16,598 nt of DNA, from positions 1 to 16,598 of the forward strand of contig CAYFYB010000031.1 in assembly GCA_964347345.1 (NCBI GenBank), in the 5' to 3' direction. The position numbers and the translations under genes were made by a program. Shown here in pieces: positions 1 through 7,280 of the stretch. Below the pieces are notes generated by a model. It was not told where the DNA came from. It ran no database searches and saw only the letters and a program-made list of their open reading frames with translations. Source of the DNA: JAJISG01 sp964347345. GTDB lineage: Archaea > Thermoplasmatota > Thermoplasmata > RBG-16-68-12 > JAJISG01. The first letter of the stretch is position 1. Each line of letters starts with the position of its first letter.

Positions 1-214
1 CTGGCGTAGTCCGGTAGAGCCAGCCGTGTTCCCTCGACTCCCCTTCATCGACGATAGCTAGGAGGTCGACGTCCGAGAAGGGCGTCTCTGCTTCCCGGGC
101 GAGGGAGCCATAGGCGGCGACGTAGAGGAGGCTTTCTCCATACTTGCGCTCGAGCTCGGAGACCACTCGGGAGACTATGGACTGGAACTCCTCCCGACTC
201 AGGGGGGTAAGCAT
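1..214 (-). CDS. Nucleotidyltransferase-fold protein, N-terminal part (runs off left edge)
   Basis: This is the first 71 codons of a minus-strand gene whose 3' end lies outside the window. The visible protein has an N-terminal helix and then YGSLARE followed by SDVDLL (G36, S37, D48, D50). This is the GS-x10-DxD signature of the DNA polymerase beta/minimal nucleotidyltransferase superfamily; the two aspartates bind the metal. Such proteins transfer a nucleotide to a small molecule, protein or RNA, and the visible part does not show the substrate. A minus-strand TTTTATAG box at 239-246 sits about 26 nt upstream of ATG 214, which favours that start over the in-frame ATG at 226. It could be the toxin-neutralising MNT partner of a HEPN protein or a stand-alone enzyme; the next gene to the left would tell. 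Confidence 0.75.
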   Translation of the reverse strand, partial: MLTPLSREEFQSIVSRVVSELERKYGESLLYVAAYGSLAREAETPFSDVDLLAIVDEGESREHGWLYRTTP

Positions 215-238
215 GACGGCAACCATAGAGAGCGACTC

Positions 239-246
239 TATAAAAC
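239..246. promoter_or_regulatory. TATA-like box between divergent nucleotidyltransferase and DNA ligase genes
   Basis: The sequence reads TATAAAAC on plus and GTTTTATA on minus. On minus it is about 26 nt from ATG 214, so it fits a leaderless start of the nucleotidyltransferase. On plus it would give a start near 268 and a leader of about 60 nt before the ligase ATG at 328. The minus assignment is the better match to spacing rules; use in both directions is possible. Confidence 0.45.
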
Positions 247-327
247 GACCGCAGGGTGGACGAAAGTTAGATTATCATAGGAAGGCCATCCTTGGGCGTG
301 GGAAAGTCCAGAGAGGCGGAGACACCC

Positions 328-1902
328 ATGGGCAAGCTGGTGGAGCTGGCGAAGGCCCTGAAGGGGACCCGCAGCAGGTTGGAGAAACGCCGCCTCCTGG
401 TAGAGTTCCTCCGGCGGCTTCCTCCCAAGGAGATCCCTCCGGCCGTGCTCCTGATAACGGGGAAGGTCCTACCGGAGTCTGAGACCCGAGCCCTAAATGT
501 GGGCTGGGTCACCATCAGTAAGGCTCTCCGTTCCTCCCGCCAGGCCACCCTCGTCTCTGGGGTGCTCACGATTCCTCAGGTCTTCGCCACGTTTCGTGAG
601 ATTGCAGGAGCCACGGGTAAGGATTCAGTGCTGAAGAAGCGTCGCCTGTTGCAGGCTCTCTTTGCCCAGGCGACGGAGGAGGAGAGGGACCTCCTGCTAC
701 GCTCCGTCTCCGGTGAGATGCGCATCGGCGTGAACGAAGGGGTCCTCTTGGAAGCCCTAGCGGATGCAACCCAGACCGACATTGAGCTGGTCCGCCGTGC
801 CAACATGTTCATGGGAGACCTCGGCAGGACAGCTTTGGTCGCCATGACGGAGGGCCCCGCTGGCCTTCAGAAGGAGGACCTGAAACTCTTCATCCCCATC
901 AAGCCCATGATGGCGGAGATGGCCGATGGCCTGGAGGAGGTCTTCCATGAGCATTCCGATGGCACGGCCCTGGAGTACAAGCTGGATGGGGCACGCATTC
1001 AGCTTCATAGAAAGGGAGGCCGGGTACGGATCTTCAGTCGGCGGTTGACGGAGGTGACGACCAGCCTACCGGAGGTCGTGGAATGGGCCCAGGGCTTCAG
1101 AGGGGGAGACCTGCTGGTGGAGGGTGAGGTGGTAGCGGTAGACGATGTCGGTAGGCCTCTGCCCTTCCAAGACCTCATGAGAAGGTTCCGCAGGGTCCAC
1201 GATGTGGAGGCCCTGGCGAAACAGATACCCCTCGAGCTCTACCTCTTCGATGCCTTAGTCATGGACGGCAAATCCTTGATCGACTCGCCTTACACGGCCC
1301 GCTGGAAGGCGCTGGAGAAGGTCGTGGGGAAGGAGCTCCTCGTCCCTAGGCTGCTCAAACCGGGAAGAAAGCAGGGTGAGGCGTTCCTGCAGAAGGCTCT
1401 GGCAGCAGGCCACGAGGGCCTCATGGCAAAAGACCCCCAGAGTTCATACACGCCGGGGAAGCGGGGGAAGCGTTGGCTGAAGGTCAAGCTTGCTGAGACC
1501 TTGGACGTGGCCATAATCGCCGCCGAGTGGGGCCACGGACGACGGAAAGGCTGGCTGAGCAACTATCACCTGGGCGTGCGAGGCCGAGGGGGTGTCTTCC
1601 AAATGATCGGGAAGACTTTCAAAGGGTTAACGGACGAGGAATTCCAGGAAATGACCCGGAGGCTCCTGGAGCTGAAGGTCAAGGAGACGCCCTACGTAGT
1701 CTACGTGAAGCCCAGTGTGGTGGTGGAGGTGGCATACAACGAGATTCAGAAGAGTCCTCACTACAGGTCTGGTTTTGCCCTCCGTTTTGCCAGGATCACC
1801 CGTATTCGTGACGACCTCTCCCCAGAGGATGCAGATACCATGGAGAGGCTTAGGGGTCTCTACCAAAGGCAGTTTGAGAGGAAGGGCACCCTCGGGGCGT
1901 GA
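328..1902 (+). CDS. lig: ATP-dependent DNA ligase (archaeal replicative type)
   Basis: The enzyme seals nicks in duplex DNA, joining Okazaki fragments and finishing excision repair, through an enzyme-AMP intermediate. The 524-aa length is close to the usual 550-610 aa of archaeal Lig1-type ligases. An all-helical DNA-binding domain (about residues 1-195) is followed by the adenylation domain with EYKLDGAR, where K218 is the nucleotidyl-lysine. EGEVVAVD (about 267-274) is next, then HEGLMAKD, then the WLKVK motif. An OB-fold domain with GxGRRKGWL closes the protein. ATG 328 was chosen because the family begins M-x-L-x-E-L-A and a GGAG lies 7 nt upstream; an in-frame TTG at 292 would add 12 residues. 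The LigD-like ligase at 4375 is a separate, shorter enzyme, so the two probably divide replication and end-joining work. Confidence 0.93.
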   Translation: MGKLVELAKALKGTRSRLEKRRLLVEFLRRLPPKEIPPAVLLITGKVLPESETRALNVGWVTISKALRSSRQATLVSGVLTIPQVFATFREIAGATGKDSVLKKRRLLQALFAQATEEERDLLLRSVSGEMRIGVNEGVLLEALADATQTDIELVRRANMFMGDLGRTALVAMTEGPAGLQKEDLKLFIPIKPMMAEMADGLEEVFHEHSDGTALEYKLDGARIQLHRKGGRVRIFSRRLTEVTTSLPEVVEWAQGFRGGDLLVEGEVVAVDDVGRPLPFQDLMRRFRRVHDVEALAKQIPLELYLFDALVMDGKSLIDSPYTARWKALEKVVGKELLVPRLLKPGRKQGEAFLQKALAAGHEGLMAKDPQSSYTPGKRGKRWLKVKLAETLDVAIIAAEWGHGRRKGWLSNYHLGVRGRGGVFQMIGKTFKGLTDEEFQEMTRRLLELKVKETPYVVYVKPSVVVEVAYNEIQKSPHYRSGFALRFARITRIRDDLSPEDADTMERLRGLYQRQFERKGTLGA

Positions 1903-1956
1903 GGAAGGGTAATGGGCTCCGAATACGGAGTGAGGCTTAAGAAGAAGGCCGGCCTA

Positions 1957-1976
1957 CGCGGGTCACCTTCCCCGCG
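1957..1976 (+). other. GC-rich hairpin between ligase and MATE genes
   Basis: CGCGGG (1957-1962) and CCCGCG (1971-1976) form a 6-bp stem with an 8-nt loop, and a GGCCGGCC palindrome lies just before it (1948-1955). No T-run follows, so it is not a typical archaeal terminator. It may be a chance product of high GC, or an RNA structure in the spacer (1903-2039), in which I see no gene. Confidence 0.25.
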
Positions 1977-2039
1977 GGCCCCGGTCCGCTGAAGGCGTAG
2001 ACATCCCAGAACTGAGTCATTCGACGAGTGTGCATCGAA

Positions 2040-3491
2040 ATGGATAGGACATATCGGGGAGCAGGCAGACCAGACCCTTCGAGCTCTGGCCCCCTCACGG
2101 AAGGGGTCAGGATACTTACGGGGGATCCCAGGAGGGCAATCCTCAAGCTCTCCCTGCCCATGATAGCGGCCTTCTCCATCCAGACCATCTACAACCTGGT
2201 GGATGCCATCTGGGTCTCCGGCCTAGGCGCCGACGCTCTTGCCGCCGTGGGGTTCTTCTTTCCCTTCTACTTCATGTCCCTGGCCATCGGGATGGGTCTG
2301 GGGGTCGGTGGTGGAGCCGCCATCTCCCGCCGGATAGGCGCCAAGGACAGGGAGGGCGCCGATAGAGTAGCGACCCATACCCTTGCCTTAACGGTCATAC
2401 TGGCCATCGTCCTGGCCATCCCCCTTTTCGTTCTCGCTGAGGCCATCTTCACCTCCATCGGTGCTGGTCGGACCACAGGGTTGACGGTGGCGTATGCCCA
2501 GGTGATGTTTGGCGGCACTTTCATAGTATTCTTCCCGAGCGTGGCAAATGCGATTCTCCGGGCCGAGGGAGATGCGAAGAGGTCCATGTACGCCATGGCC
2601 CTCGGTTCTGGGCTTAACATTGTGCTGGACCCTATCTTCATATACACCCTGGGTCTGGGCGTCGCCGGAGCAGCATGGGCCACACTGATTTCCCTGGGGG
2701 TCACCTCCCTCGTGATGGCCAACTGGATGTTCCTCAGGAAGGATACCTACGTGTCCTTCGCCTTCCGGGGCTTCAGGTTCAGGGGCGCCATATTGAAGGA
2801 CATCTTCGGTGTAGGTCTTCCAGCGTCGGTCATGTTCCTCACCATGTCTCTGACGCTCTTCATCATGAACCTCATCATCGTGAACCTAGGAGGAACCGAT
2901 GGAGTAGCCATCTTCGCAACGGGCTGGAGGGTCGTAACACTGGCTACCCTTCCCGTGATCGGGATCGGTACTGCCATGGTATCCGTAGGAGGTGCAGCCT
3001 TCGGGGCTCGAGACCAGGAGAAGCTGAACACGGCGTTCATGTATGCCATAAAACTGGGATTGCTCATCGAGATCCCCGCGGCCATCGTCATCCTCATCTT
3101 CGCCCCTCAGATTGCATCGATTTTCACGTGGGCGGAGGACGCAGCCCGCATAGGGCCTGACCTGGTACTCTTTCTCATGATTACGGCCATCTCGTATCCA
3201 GCCGTGGCCTTTGGTCCGGCCTCGTCCTCCATGTTCCAAGGTGTTGGGAAGGGCATGAACGCGTTGGGGGTGACCATAATCCGGACCGTGATACTGACAC
3301 CGCCCCTAGCAATCCTCCTCGCATACCCAGTGGGCTTAGACCTGCCCGGAGTGTGGTGGGGCATCGTCTCCGCCAATGCCGTGGGCGCCTTAGTCGCTTT
3401 CCTTTGGGGGCGACACTTCATCCAAGGGGTTGGAGACCTTACTGGGGTCGAGAGAGCCAAGGGAGAAGAGGCTCCCACGAGGGTGCCCTAG
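2040..3491 (+). CDS. MATE-family multidrug/cation antiporter
   Basis: This is an integral membrane exporter that uses a Na+ or H+ gradient to expel cationic drugs or metabolites. At about 483 aa it has the family's usual 450-500 length and about 12 hydrophobic segments. It shows the two-fold MATE repeat. The first half begins GDPRRAILKLSLPM and continues YNLVDAIWVSGLGADALAAV. It then has the AISRRIGAKD loop and AILRAEGDAKRSM. The second half carries FGVGLPASVMF and SMFQGVGKGMNAL. The cytoplasmic tail is short and charged. ATG 2040 is used; an in-frame GTG at 2028 is 4 codons upstream, and no clear ribosome binding site decides between them. The substrate cannot be told from sequence. The gene sits between a ligase and the Ku operon with 105-137 nt spacers, so it is probably its own transcription unit. 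Confidence 0.92.
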   Translation: MDRTYRGAGRPDPSSSGPLTEGVRILTGDPRRAILKLSLPMIAAFSIQTIYNLVDAIWVSGLGADALAAVGFFFPFYFMSLAIGMGLGVGGGAAISRRIGAKDREGADRVATHTLALTVILAIVLAIPLFVLAEAIFTSIGAGRTTGLTVAYAQVMFGGTFIVFFPSVANAILRAEGDAKRSMYAMALGSGLNIVLDPIFIYTLGLGVAGAAWATLISLGVTSLVMANWMFLRKDTYVSFAFRGFRFRGAILKDIFGVGLPASVMFLTMSLTLFIMNLIIVNLGGTDGVAIFATGWRVVTLATLPVIGIGTAMVSVGGAAFGARDQEKLNTAFMYAIKLGLLIEIPAAIVILIFAPQIASIFTWAEDAARIGPDLVLFLMITAISYPAVAFGPASSSMFQGVGKGMNALGVTIIRTVILTPPLAILLAYPVGLDLPGVWWGIVSANAVGALVAFLWGRHFIQGVGDLTGVERAKGEEAPTRVP

Positions 3492-3562
3492 CTGGGCGTT
3501 GGCGTGTGAAGCCGGAGTATCCCGTCGCGTCACCCTATCAGCCCGTGGATGGGGCAAATTCC

Positions 3563-3571
3563 TTTAACTTT
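3563..3571 (+). promoter_or_regulatory. TATA-like box of the Ku-ligase operon
   Basis: TTTAACTTT lies about 26 nt before the expected transcription start (about 3592) and a few nt before ATG 3597, in otherwise GC-rich sequence. This matches a leaderless or near-leaderless archaeal promoter for ku-lig. Confidence 0.5.
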
Positions 3572-3596
3572 GCCAGCATGGTTCTGAAGGATTGCT

Positions 3597-4373
3597 ATGA
3601 TGCCTAGAGCCATCTGGTCAGGAGCCATCGCCTTTGGCCTCGTCAACATCCCCGTCAGGCTCTTCACTGCGACTCAAAGGAAGGACATATCTTTCCGCAG
3701 CCTCCACGCCAAATGCAACACGCCCCTGAAGCGACCCTATTACTGCCCTAAGTGCGAGGAGCAGGTCGCCTTCGGGGAGACCAATAAGGGATACGAGTAT
3801 TCCAAGGGCCAGTTCATTATTCTGACCGACGAGGACTTCGACAAGGTCCCTCTCGAAACCAGCAAGGCCCTCGAGGTGCAGGGCTTCGTCGACCGGGAAG
3901 AGGTGGATCCCCTCTTCCATGAATCGAGCTACTTCCTTGCGCCCACGGAGACCAGCGTCAAGCCCTTCGAACTCTTCCGACAGGCCCTGGATCTCACGAA
4001 CAAGGTGGCAGTGGCGCAGGCAGCCATCTGGAAGAAGGAGCAGATCGTGACCATAAGGCCTCGAGGCAGCCATCTTGTACTTTCCACCCTCTACTACCAG
4101 GACGAGGTCAGAGAGCCTCCGGAGGTCCCCATGGACAAGGTCGCCGTCTCGGAGGGGGAGGTGGAACTCGCCCTAAGCCTGATCAAGGCCTTGACCATGC
4201 CCTTCGACTCCAGCGAGTTCAGGGACCGCTACCGGGAGGCCCTCCTAGAGGTCATCCAGGCCAAGGCCGATGGCAAGGAGATCGAGGCGCCTAAGGTTGA
4301 GAAACGGGAGACCCCCGAAGACCTGATGGCAGCTCTGAAGGCGAGCCTACAGGCCATCGAGAAGCAGGCGTGA
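3597..4373 (+). CDS. ku: Prokaryotic Ku, NHEJ DNA end-binding protein
   Basis: Ku homodimers thread onto double-strand DNA ends and recruit a ligase for non-homologous end joining. The protein is 258 aa, the normal size of bacterial and archaeal Ku, which is only the beta-barrel/ring core. It opens with the diagnostic RAIWSGAIAFGLVNIPVRL. It continues with a zinc-knuckle-like H37-x2-C40-x9-C50-x2-C53 group, then YEYSKGQFIILTDEDFD, then DPLFHESSYFLAP, and ends with a basic-acidic tail (about 225-258). ATG 3600 is an equally good start (MPRAIWSG). The ligase starts 1 nt after the stop, so the two are co-transcribed and very likely work together. Ku is common in bacteria and rare in archaea, so lateral acquisition is likely, though its base composition resembles its neighbours. 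Confidence 0.95.
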   Translation: MMPRAIWSGAIAFGLVNIPVRLFTATQRKDISFRSLHAKCNTPLKRPYYCPKCEEQVAFGETNKGYEYSKGQFIILTDEDFDKVPLETSKALEVQGFVDREEVDPLFHESSYFLAPTETSVKPFELFRQALDLTNKVAVAQAAIWKKEQIVTIRPRGSHLVLSTLYYQDEVREPPEVPMDKVAVSEGEVELALSLIKALTMPFDSSEFRDRYREALLEVIQAKADGKEIEAPKVEKRETPEDLMAALKASLQAIEKQA

Positions 4374-4374
4374 C

Positions 4375-5334
4375 ATGCCCTTCCCCAAGGGGCCCATCAA
4401 GCCCATGCTAGCAGTGCCACGGACGGACCCCTTCGACTCCGACGACTGCGTCTATGAGGTCAAGTGGGATGGGACCCGGGTCATCGCCTTCCTGGATAAG
4501 GGCAGAAAGTTCCAGAACCGACGGCTCAGGGACATCGCCTACCGCTACCCGGAGATACAGCCCAGAGTGAGGGGTCGGGTCGTGCTGGACGGTGAGATCG
4601 TCGTCCTGCGTCAGGGGAAGCCCGATTTCAGCCTGCTGCAGCAGCGGGAGCACGCTGGGGACGAACTGAAGGCCGCCCTCCTGGCGAAGGAGTGGCCAGC
4701 CACCTTTGTGGTCTTTGACATTCTCCACTGGGAGGACCAAAGCCTCCTGCGGATGCCCCTGCAGGAGAGACGCCGTTTTCTGGAGGAGGTCCTGGAGCCC
4801 GGAGGAAACGTCTACTTGAGCGAGGAAATTCGAGGACAAGGGGTCGCTTTCTTCCAAGCCGCTAAGGAGAAGGGCCTTGAGGGCATCATGGCCAAGCGGT
4901 TGGACAGTCCCTACGAGCCCGGGAAGCGAGTCCCCTACTGGATGAAGATCAAGACCTACAATGCCCTGGACTGCGTGGTCTGTGGCTTGACGGAGGGCAT
5001 GGGTTGGCGGTCGGACCTGTTCGGCGCCTTGGTCCTGGGGGCATACAGTGACGGTAAACTCCACTTCCTGGGGAAGGTGGGGACGGGCTTCGATGAAAGG
5101 ATGATGAGAGAGATTGCGGATCTGAGCCGACCGCTGGTGGGACGATGCCCGTTTGCGGAGAAGCCGAAGGTGGAACCCGCCGTCAGAGCCTGGTTGAAAC
5201 CTCGGTTAGTCTGCGAGGTCAAGTACCTGGAGTTCACCCAGGAGGGGAGGCTTCGAGCCCCCGTCTTCCTGCGGCTCCGCCCCGGAGTGGAGCCTGAGGA
5301 CTGCGTACTGCCCTCGAGTTATCCGGGAAAATAG
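4375..5334 (+). CDS. ligD: LigD/LigC-type ATP-dependent DNA ligase of NHEJ
   Basis: This is the partner ligase of Ku and seals broken DNA ends through an AMP-lysine intermediate. At 319 aa it contains only the catalytic core. The nucleotidyltransferase domain has YEVKWDGTRV, with K30 as the AMP-accepting lysine. It is followed by VLDGEIVVL, FDILHWED, EGIMAKRLDS and YWMKIK. The OB-fold domain starts near CVVCGLTEG and has the FLGKVGTGF strand typical of LigD. No polymerase (primase-like) or 3'-phosphoesterase domain is attached, unlike the fused LigD of mycobacteria and Pseudomonas, and neither is encoded elsewhere in the window. It lacks the N-terminal helical domain of the ligase at 328. The 1-nt spacing after ku indicates translational coupling. 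Confidence 0.93.
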   Translation: MPFPKGPIKPMLAVPRTDPFDSDDCVYEVKWDGTRVIAFLDKGRKFQNRRLRDIAYRYPEIQPRVRGRVVLDGEIVVLRQGKPDFSLLQQREHAGDELKAALLAKEWPATFVVFDILHWEDQSLLRMPLQERRRFLEEVLEPGGNVYLSEEIRGQGVAFFQAAKEKGLEGIMAKRLDSPYEPGKRVPYWMKIKTYNALDCVVCGLTEGMGWRSDLFGALVLGAYSDGKLHFLGKVGTGFDERMMREIADLSRPLVGRCPFAEKPKVEPAVRAWLKPRLVCEVKYLEFTQEGRLRAPVFLRLRPGVEPEDCVLPSSYPGK

Positions 5335-5340
5335 TTATAG
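5335..5340 (+). promoter_or_regulatory. TATA-like box before the acyl-CoA operon
   Basis: TTATAG directly follows the ligase stop codon and lies about 26 nt before a predicted start near 5364. GAGGGA at 5361-5366 can then act as a Shine-Dalgarno sequence for ATG 5372. The acyl-CoA genes may therefore be transcribed separately from ku-lig. Confidence 0.4.
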
Positions 5341-5371
5341 ATGCGGACTGATGGTCAGCCGAGGGAGAAGC

Positions 5372-6241
5372 ATGAAGGTTGAGAACATAAAACGCATCTG
5401 CGTTCTCGGGGCCGGAACCATGGGGGCCGGGATAGCCCAGACCTGCAGCCAGGCCGGCTACAGCGTCACCATGATGGACCTGACGGAAGAGCTCGTGGAG
5501 GGGGGCTTCAAGCGGATCCGAACACCACTGGAGAAGAGGGTCCAGAAGGGCAAGATGACCCAGGATGAGGTGGAGGGCATCATCAGCCGCATCAAGGGGA
5601 CCACCAGCCTTTCCGAGGGCGTCAGAGACGCTCACTTCGTCATCGAGGCCGTATATGAGGACATGAAAGTGAAGAAGGAGGTGTACCGGGAGATCGACAA
5701 GGCCTCCCCGCCGGAGGTCGTGTTCGCCTCAAACACCTCGTCCCTCAGCATCACAGAGATGGCCGCTACCACGTCGCGGCCGGAAGGCTTCGTGGGAATG
5801 CACTTCTTCAATCCAGCGCCGGTGATGAAGCTCGTAGAGGTGATCAGAGGCTCTGAGACCTCCGATGAGACGGTGGCCCTGACCATGGACCTCAGCCGAG
5901 GGCTGGGGAAGGAGCCCGTGGAGGTGAAGGAGTCGGCTGGCTTCCTGGTTAATCGATTGCTGGTCCCGATGATGAACGAGGCTTTCAACCTCCTCATGGA
6001 GGGCATCGCTACCGCGGAGGACATAGACAAGGCCATGAAGCTCGGGACCAACATGCCCATGGGGCCCTTCGAGCTGGCGGACTTTACTGGGCTGGACGTT
6101 GGCCTGGCCGTGATGGAGGTTCTCCATCGGGAGACGGGGGATCCGAGGTTCCGCCCGTCCCCCCTCCTGCGTCAACTTGTTCGAGCCGGTCGCTGGGGTA
6201 GGAAGGTCGGCAGGGGCGTGTACGATTACAGAGGCGAGTAG
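5372..6241 (+). CDS. hbd: 3-hydroxybutyryl-CoA dehydrogenase
   Basis: The enzyme interconverts 3-hydroxyacyl-CoA and 3-oxoacyl-CoA with NAD(P)(H), in beta-oxidation, butyrate metabolism or a CO2-fixation cycle. It is 289 aa, the standard stand-alone length (280-290). The Rossmann domain has GAGTMGAG (13-20) and IEAVYED. NTSSL (121-125), the family signature MHFFNPAP (143-150) and E156 supply the catalytic His144-Glu pair, and N194 lies in FLVNRLL. The C-terminal dimerisation domain contains the NMPMGPFELADFTGLD loop. ATG 5372 has an SD-like GGGAG just upstream; an in-frame ATG at 5351 would add seven unusual residues. The hydratase for the next step begins 1 nt after this stop, so the two enzymes act in sequence on C4 or longer acyl-CoA. 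Confidence 0.93.
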   Translation: MKVENIKRICVLGAGTMGAGIAQTCSQAGYSVTMMDLTEELVEGGFKRIRTPLEKRVQKGKMTQDEVEGIISRIKGTTSLSEGVRDAHFVIEAVYEDMKVKKEVYREIDKASPPEVVFASNTSSLSITEMAATTSRPEGFVGMHFFNPAPVMKLVEVIRGSETSDETVALTMDLSRGLGKEPVEVKESAGFLVNRLLVPMMNEAFNLLMEGIATAEDIDKAMKLGTNMPMGPFELADFTGLDVGLAVMEVLHRETGDPRFRPSPLLRQLVRAGRWGRKVGRGVYDYRGE

Positions 6242-6242
6242 G

Positions 6243-7025
6243 ATGGCCTCCCGGCACGTGAGACTGGAGGTGGAGGACGGCCTGGCTATAGTGTACATCG
6301 ACCGTCAGGAGGCCCTCAACGCCTTGAACACTCAGGTGCTGGAGGAACTTAGAGAGGTCCTGAGGGGGTTGGAAGAGCGGGACGACGTGCTGGTCCTAAT
6401 CCTCACTGGAGCCGGGGACAGGGCCTTCGTGGCTGGAGCAGACATCAAGGAGATGCTGCCGATGGAGCCTGTGGAGGCGAGGCGCTTTGCATCCCTGGGT
6501 CACGAGATAACCCGAACCCTGGAGAGGATGCAGAAGCCTGTCATCGCCGCCATCAACGGTTACGCTCTGGGCGGGGGCTGTGAGCTGGCCCTAGCCTGCG
6601 ACATCAGGATAGCCTCCGAAAAGGCGCGGATGGGACTGCCAGAAGTGGGCCTGGGTATTTTCCCCGGGTTCGGCGGAACCCAGCGCTTGACGCGGCTGCT
6701 AGGACGGGGACGGGCCTCGGAGATGATCTTCACGGGAGAGCCGGTGGATGCGGAGATGGCAGCCCGCATTGGCCTGGTCAACAGGGTGGTGTCCCACGAG
6801 ACCCTTATGGAGGAGGCCAAGGCCCTTGGGAAAAAACTCACGGAGCGGGGCCCCCTTGCCTTCAAGTTGGCCAAGGCCGCCATTCTACAGTCTCAGGAGA
6901 CGGGCCACTCCGCTGGCCTGGACTACGAGTTGGAAGCTTTCAGCCTTATATTCTCCACTGTGGACAAGGAGGAGGGCTTGAAGGCCTTTACAGAGAAGAG
7001 AAAGCCCGAATTCAAAGGGGCGTAG
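6243..7025 (+). CDS. Enoyl-CoA hydratase (crotonase family)
   Basis: The enzyme reversibly hydrates trans-2-enoyl-CoA (for example crotonyl-CoA) to (S)-3-hydroxyacyl-CoA, the substrate of the dehydrogenase encoded just upstream. It is 260 aa, typical for crotonases. The oxyanion-hole segment FVAGADIKEM (62-71) and GYALGGGCELA are present. The two catalytic glutamates of true hydratases are also there: E114 (GGCE) and E134 (LPEVGLG), 20 residues apart as in the rat enzyme. This argues against an isomerase or dehalogenase branch. ATG 6243 follows the upstream stop by 1 nt, so the pair is a tight operon. No thiolase or acyl-CoA dehydrogenase lies in the window, so the pathway direction stays open. 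Confidence 0.93.
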   Translation: MASRHVRLEVEDGLAIVYIDRQEALNALNTQVLEELREVLRGLEERDDVLVLILTGAGDRAFVAGADIKEMLPMEPVEARRFASLGHEITRTLERMQKPVIAAINGYALGGGCELALACDIRIASEKARMGLPEVGLGIFPGFGGTQRLTRLLGRGRASEMIFTGEPVDAEMAARIGLVNRVVSHETLMEEAKALGKKLTERGPLAFKLAKAAILQSQETGHSAGLDYELEAFSLIFSTVDKEEGLKAFTEKRKPEFKGA

Positions 7026-7026
7026 C

Positions 7027-7200
7027 TCAGGTTGTACTCTCAAACTCCTCCTGCAGGTCGATGATGACCTGTTCGAGGACCTCCTCGAAGGTGGAACTCC
7101 TGTATTCCCTGATGCCGCCCAGCTCACTCTGCACCCTGGCGATGTAGGTGTTGGAGGTCTTGAGGAACTCCACATTGCAAAGGGACTCTTCCACCGTCAT
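7027..7200 (-). CDS. Small acidic protein, unknown function (57 aa)
   Basis: The reading frame starts ATG at 7200 and ends TGA at 7027, only 1 nt beyond the convergent hydratase stop. The protein begins MTVEESLCNVEFLKTS and ends in an acidic stretch FEEVLEQVIIDLQEEFE. It looks mostly helical, with one cysteine, no signal peptide and no membrane segment. A strong minus-strand TATA box (7249-7258) would place the transcript start near 7227, about 27 nt upstream of the ATG. The promoter, the tight end and the protein-like composition support a real gene. I do not recognise the family; the length and acidity would suit a small regulator or partner protein, but that is speculation. Confidence 0.6.
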   Translation of the reverse strand: MTVEESLCNVEFLKTSNTYIARVQSELGGIREYRSSTFEEVLEQVIIDLQEEFESTT

Positions 7201-7248
7201 CCCTTCGGCCTCTGGATTTCTTCTTCTGGCGGTAGGTCATCTTTGAAG

Positions 7249-7258
7249 TATATATAAG
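7249..7258 (-). promoter_or_regulatory. TATA box for the 57-aa gene
   Basis: CTTATATATA on the minus strand is the clearest TATA element in the window, in GC-rich surroundings. Its predicted start (about 7227) leaves a leader of about 27 nt before ATG 7200. On plus it reads TATATATAAG, and could equally drive a transcript from about 7280 through the structured spacer 7281-7384. Confidence 0.55.
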
Positions 7259-7280
7259 AATTGTGGGGCTGTGGTCAGGA

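Noticed and set aside
292..327. TTG start of the DNA ligase
   Set aside because: The 12 extra residues are not family-like, and ATG 328 has a good upstream GGAG.
1948..1976. Terminator after the DNA ligase
   Set aside because: A hairpin exists but no T-rich run follows, and archaeal termination depends mainly on T tracts.
4408..5064. 218-codon minus-strand frame
   Set aside because: It is antisense to the NHEJ ligase, whose motifs are unambiguous; such frames are common in GC-rich DNA.
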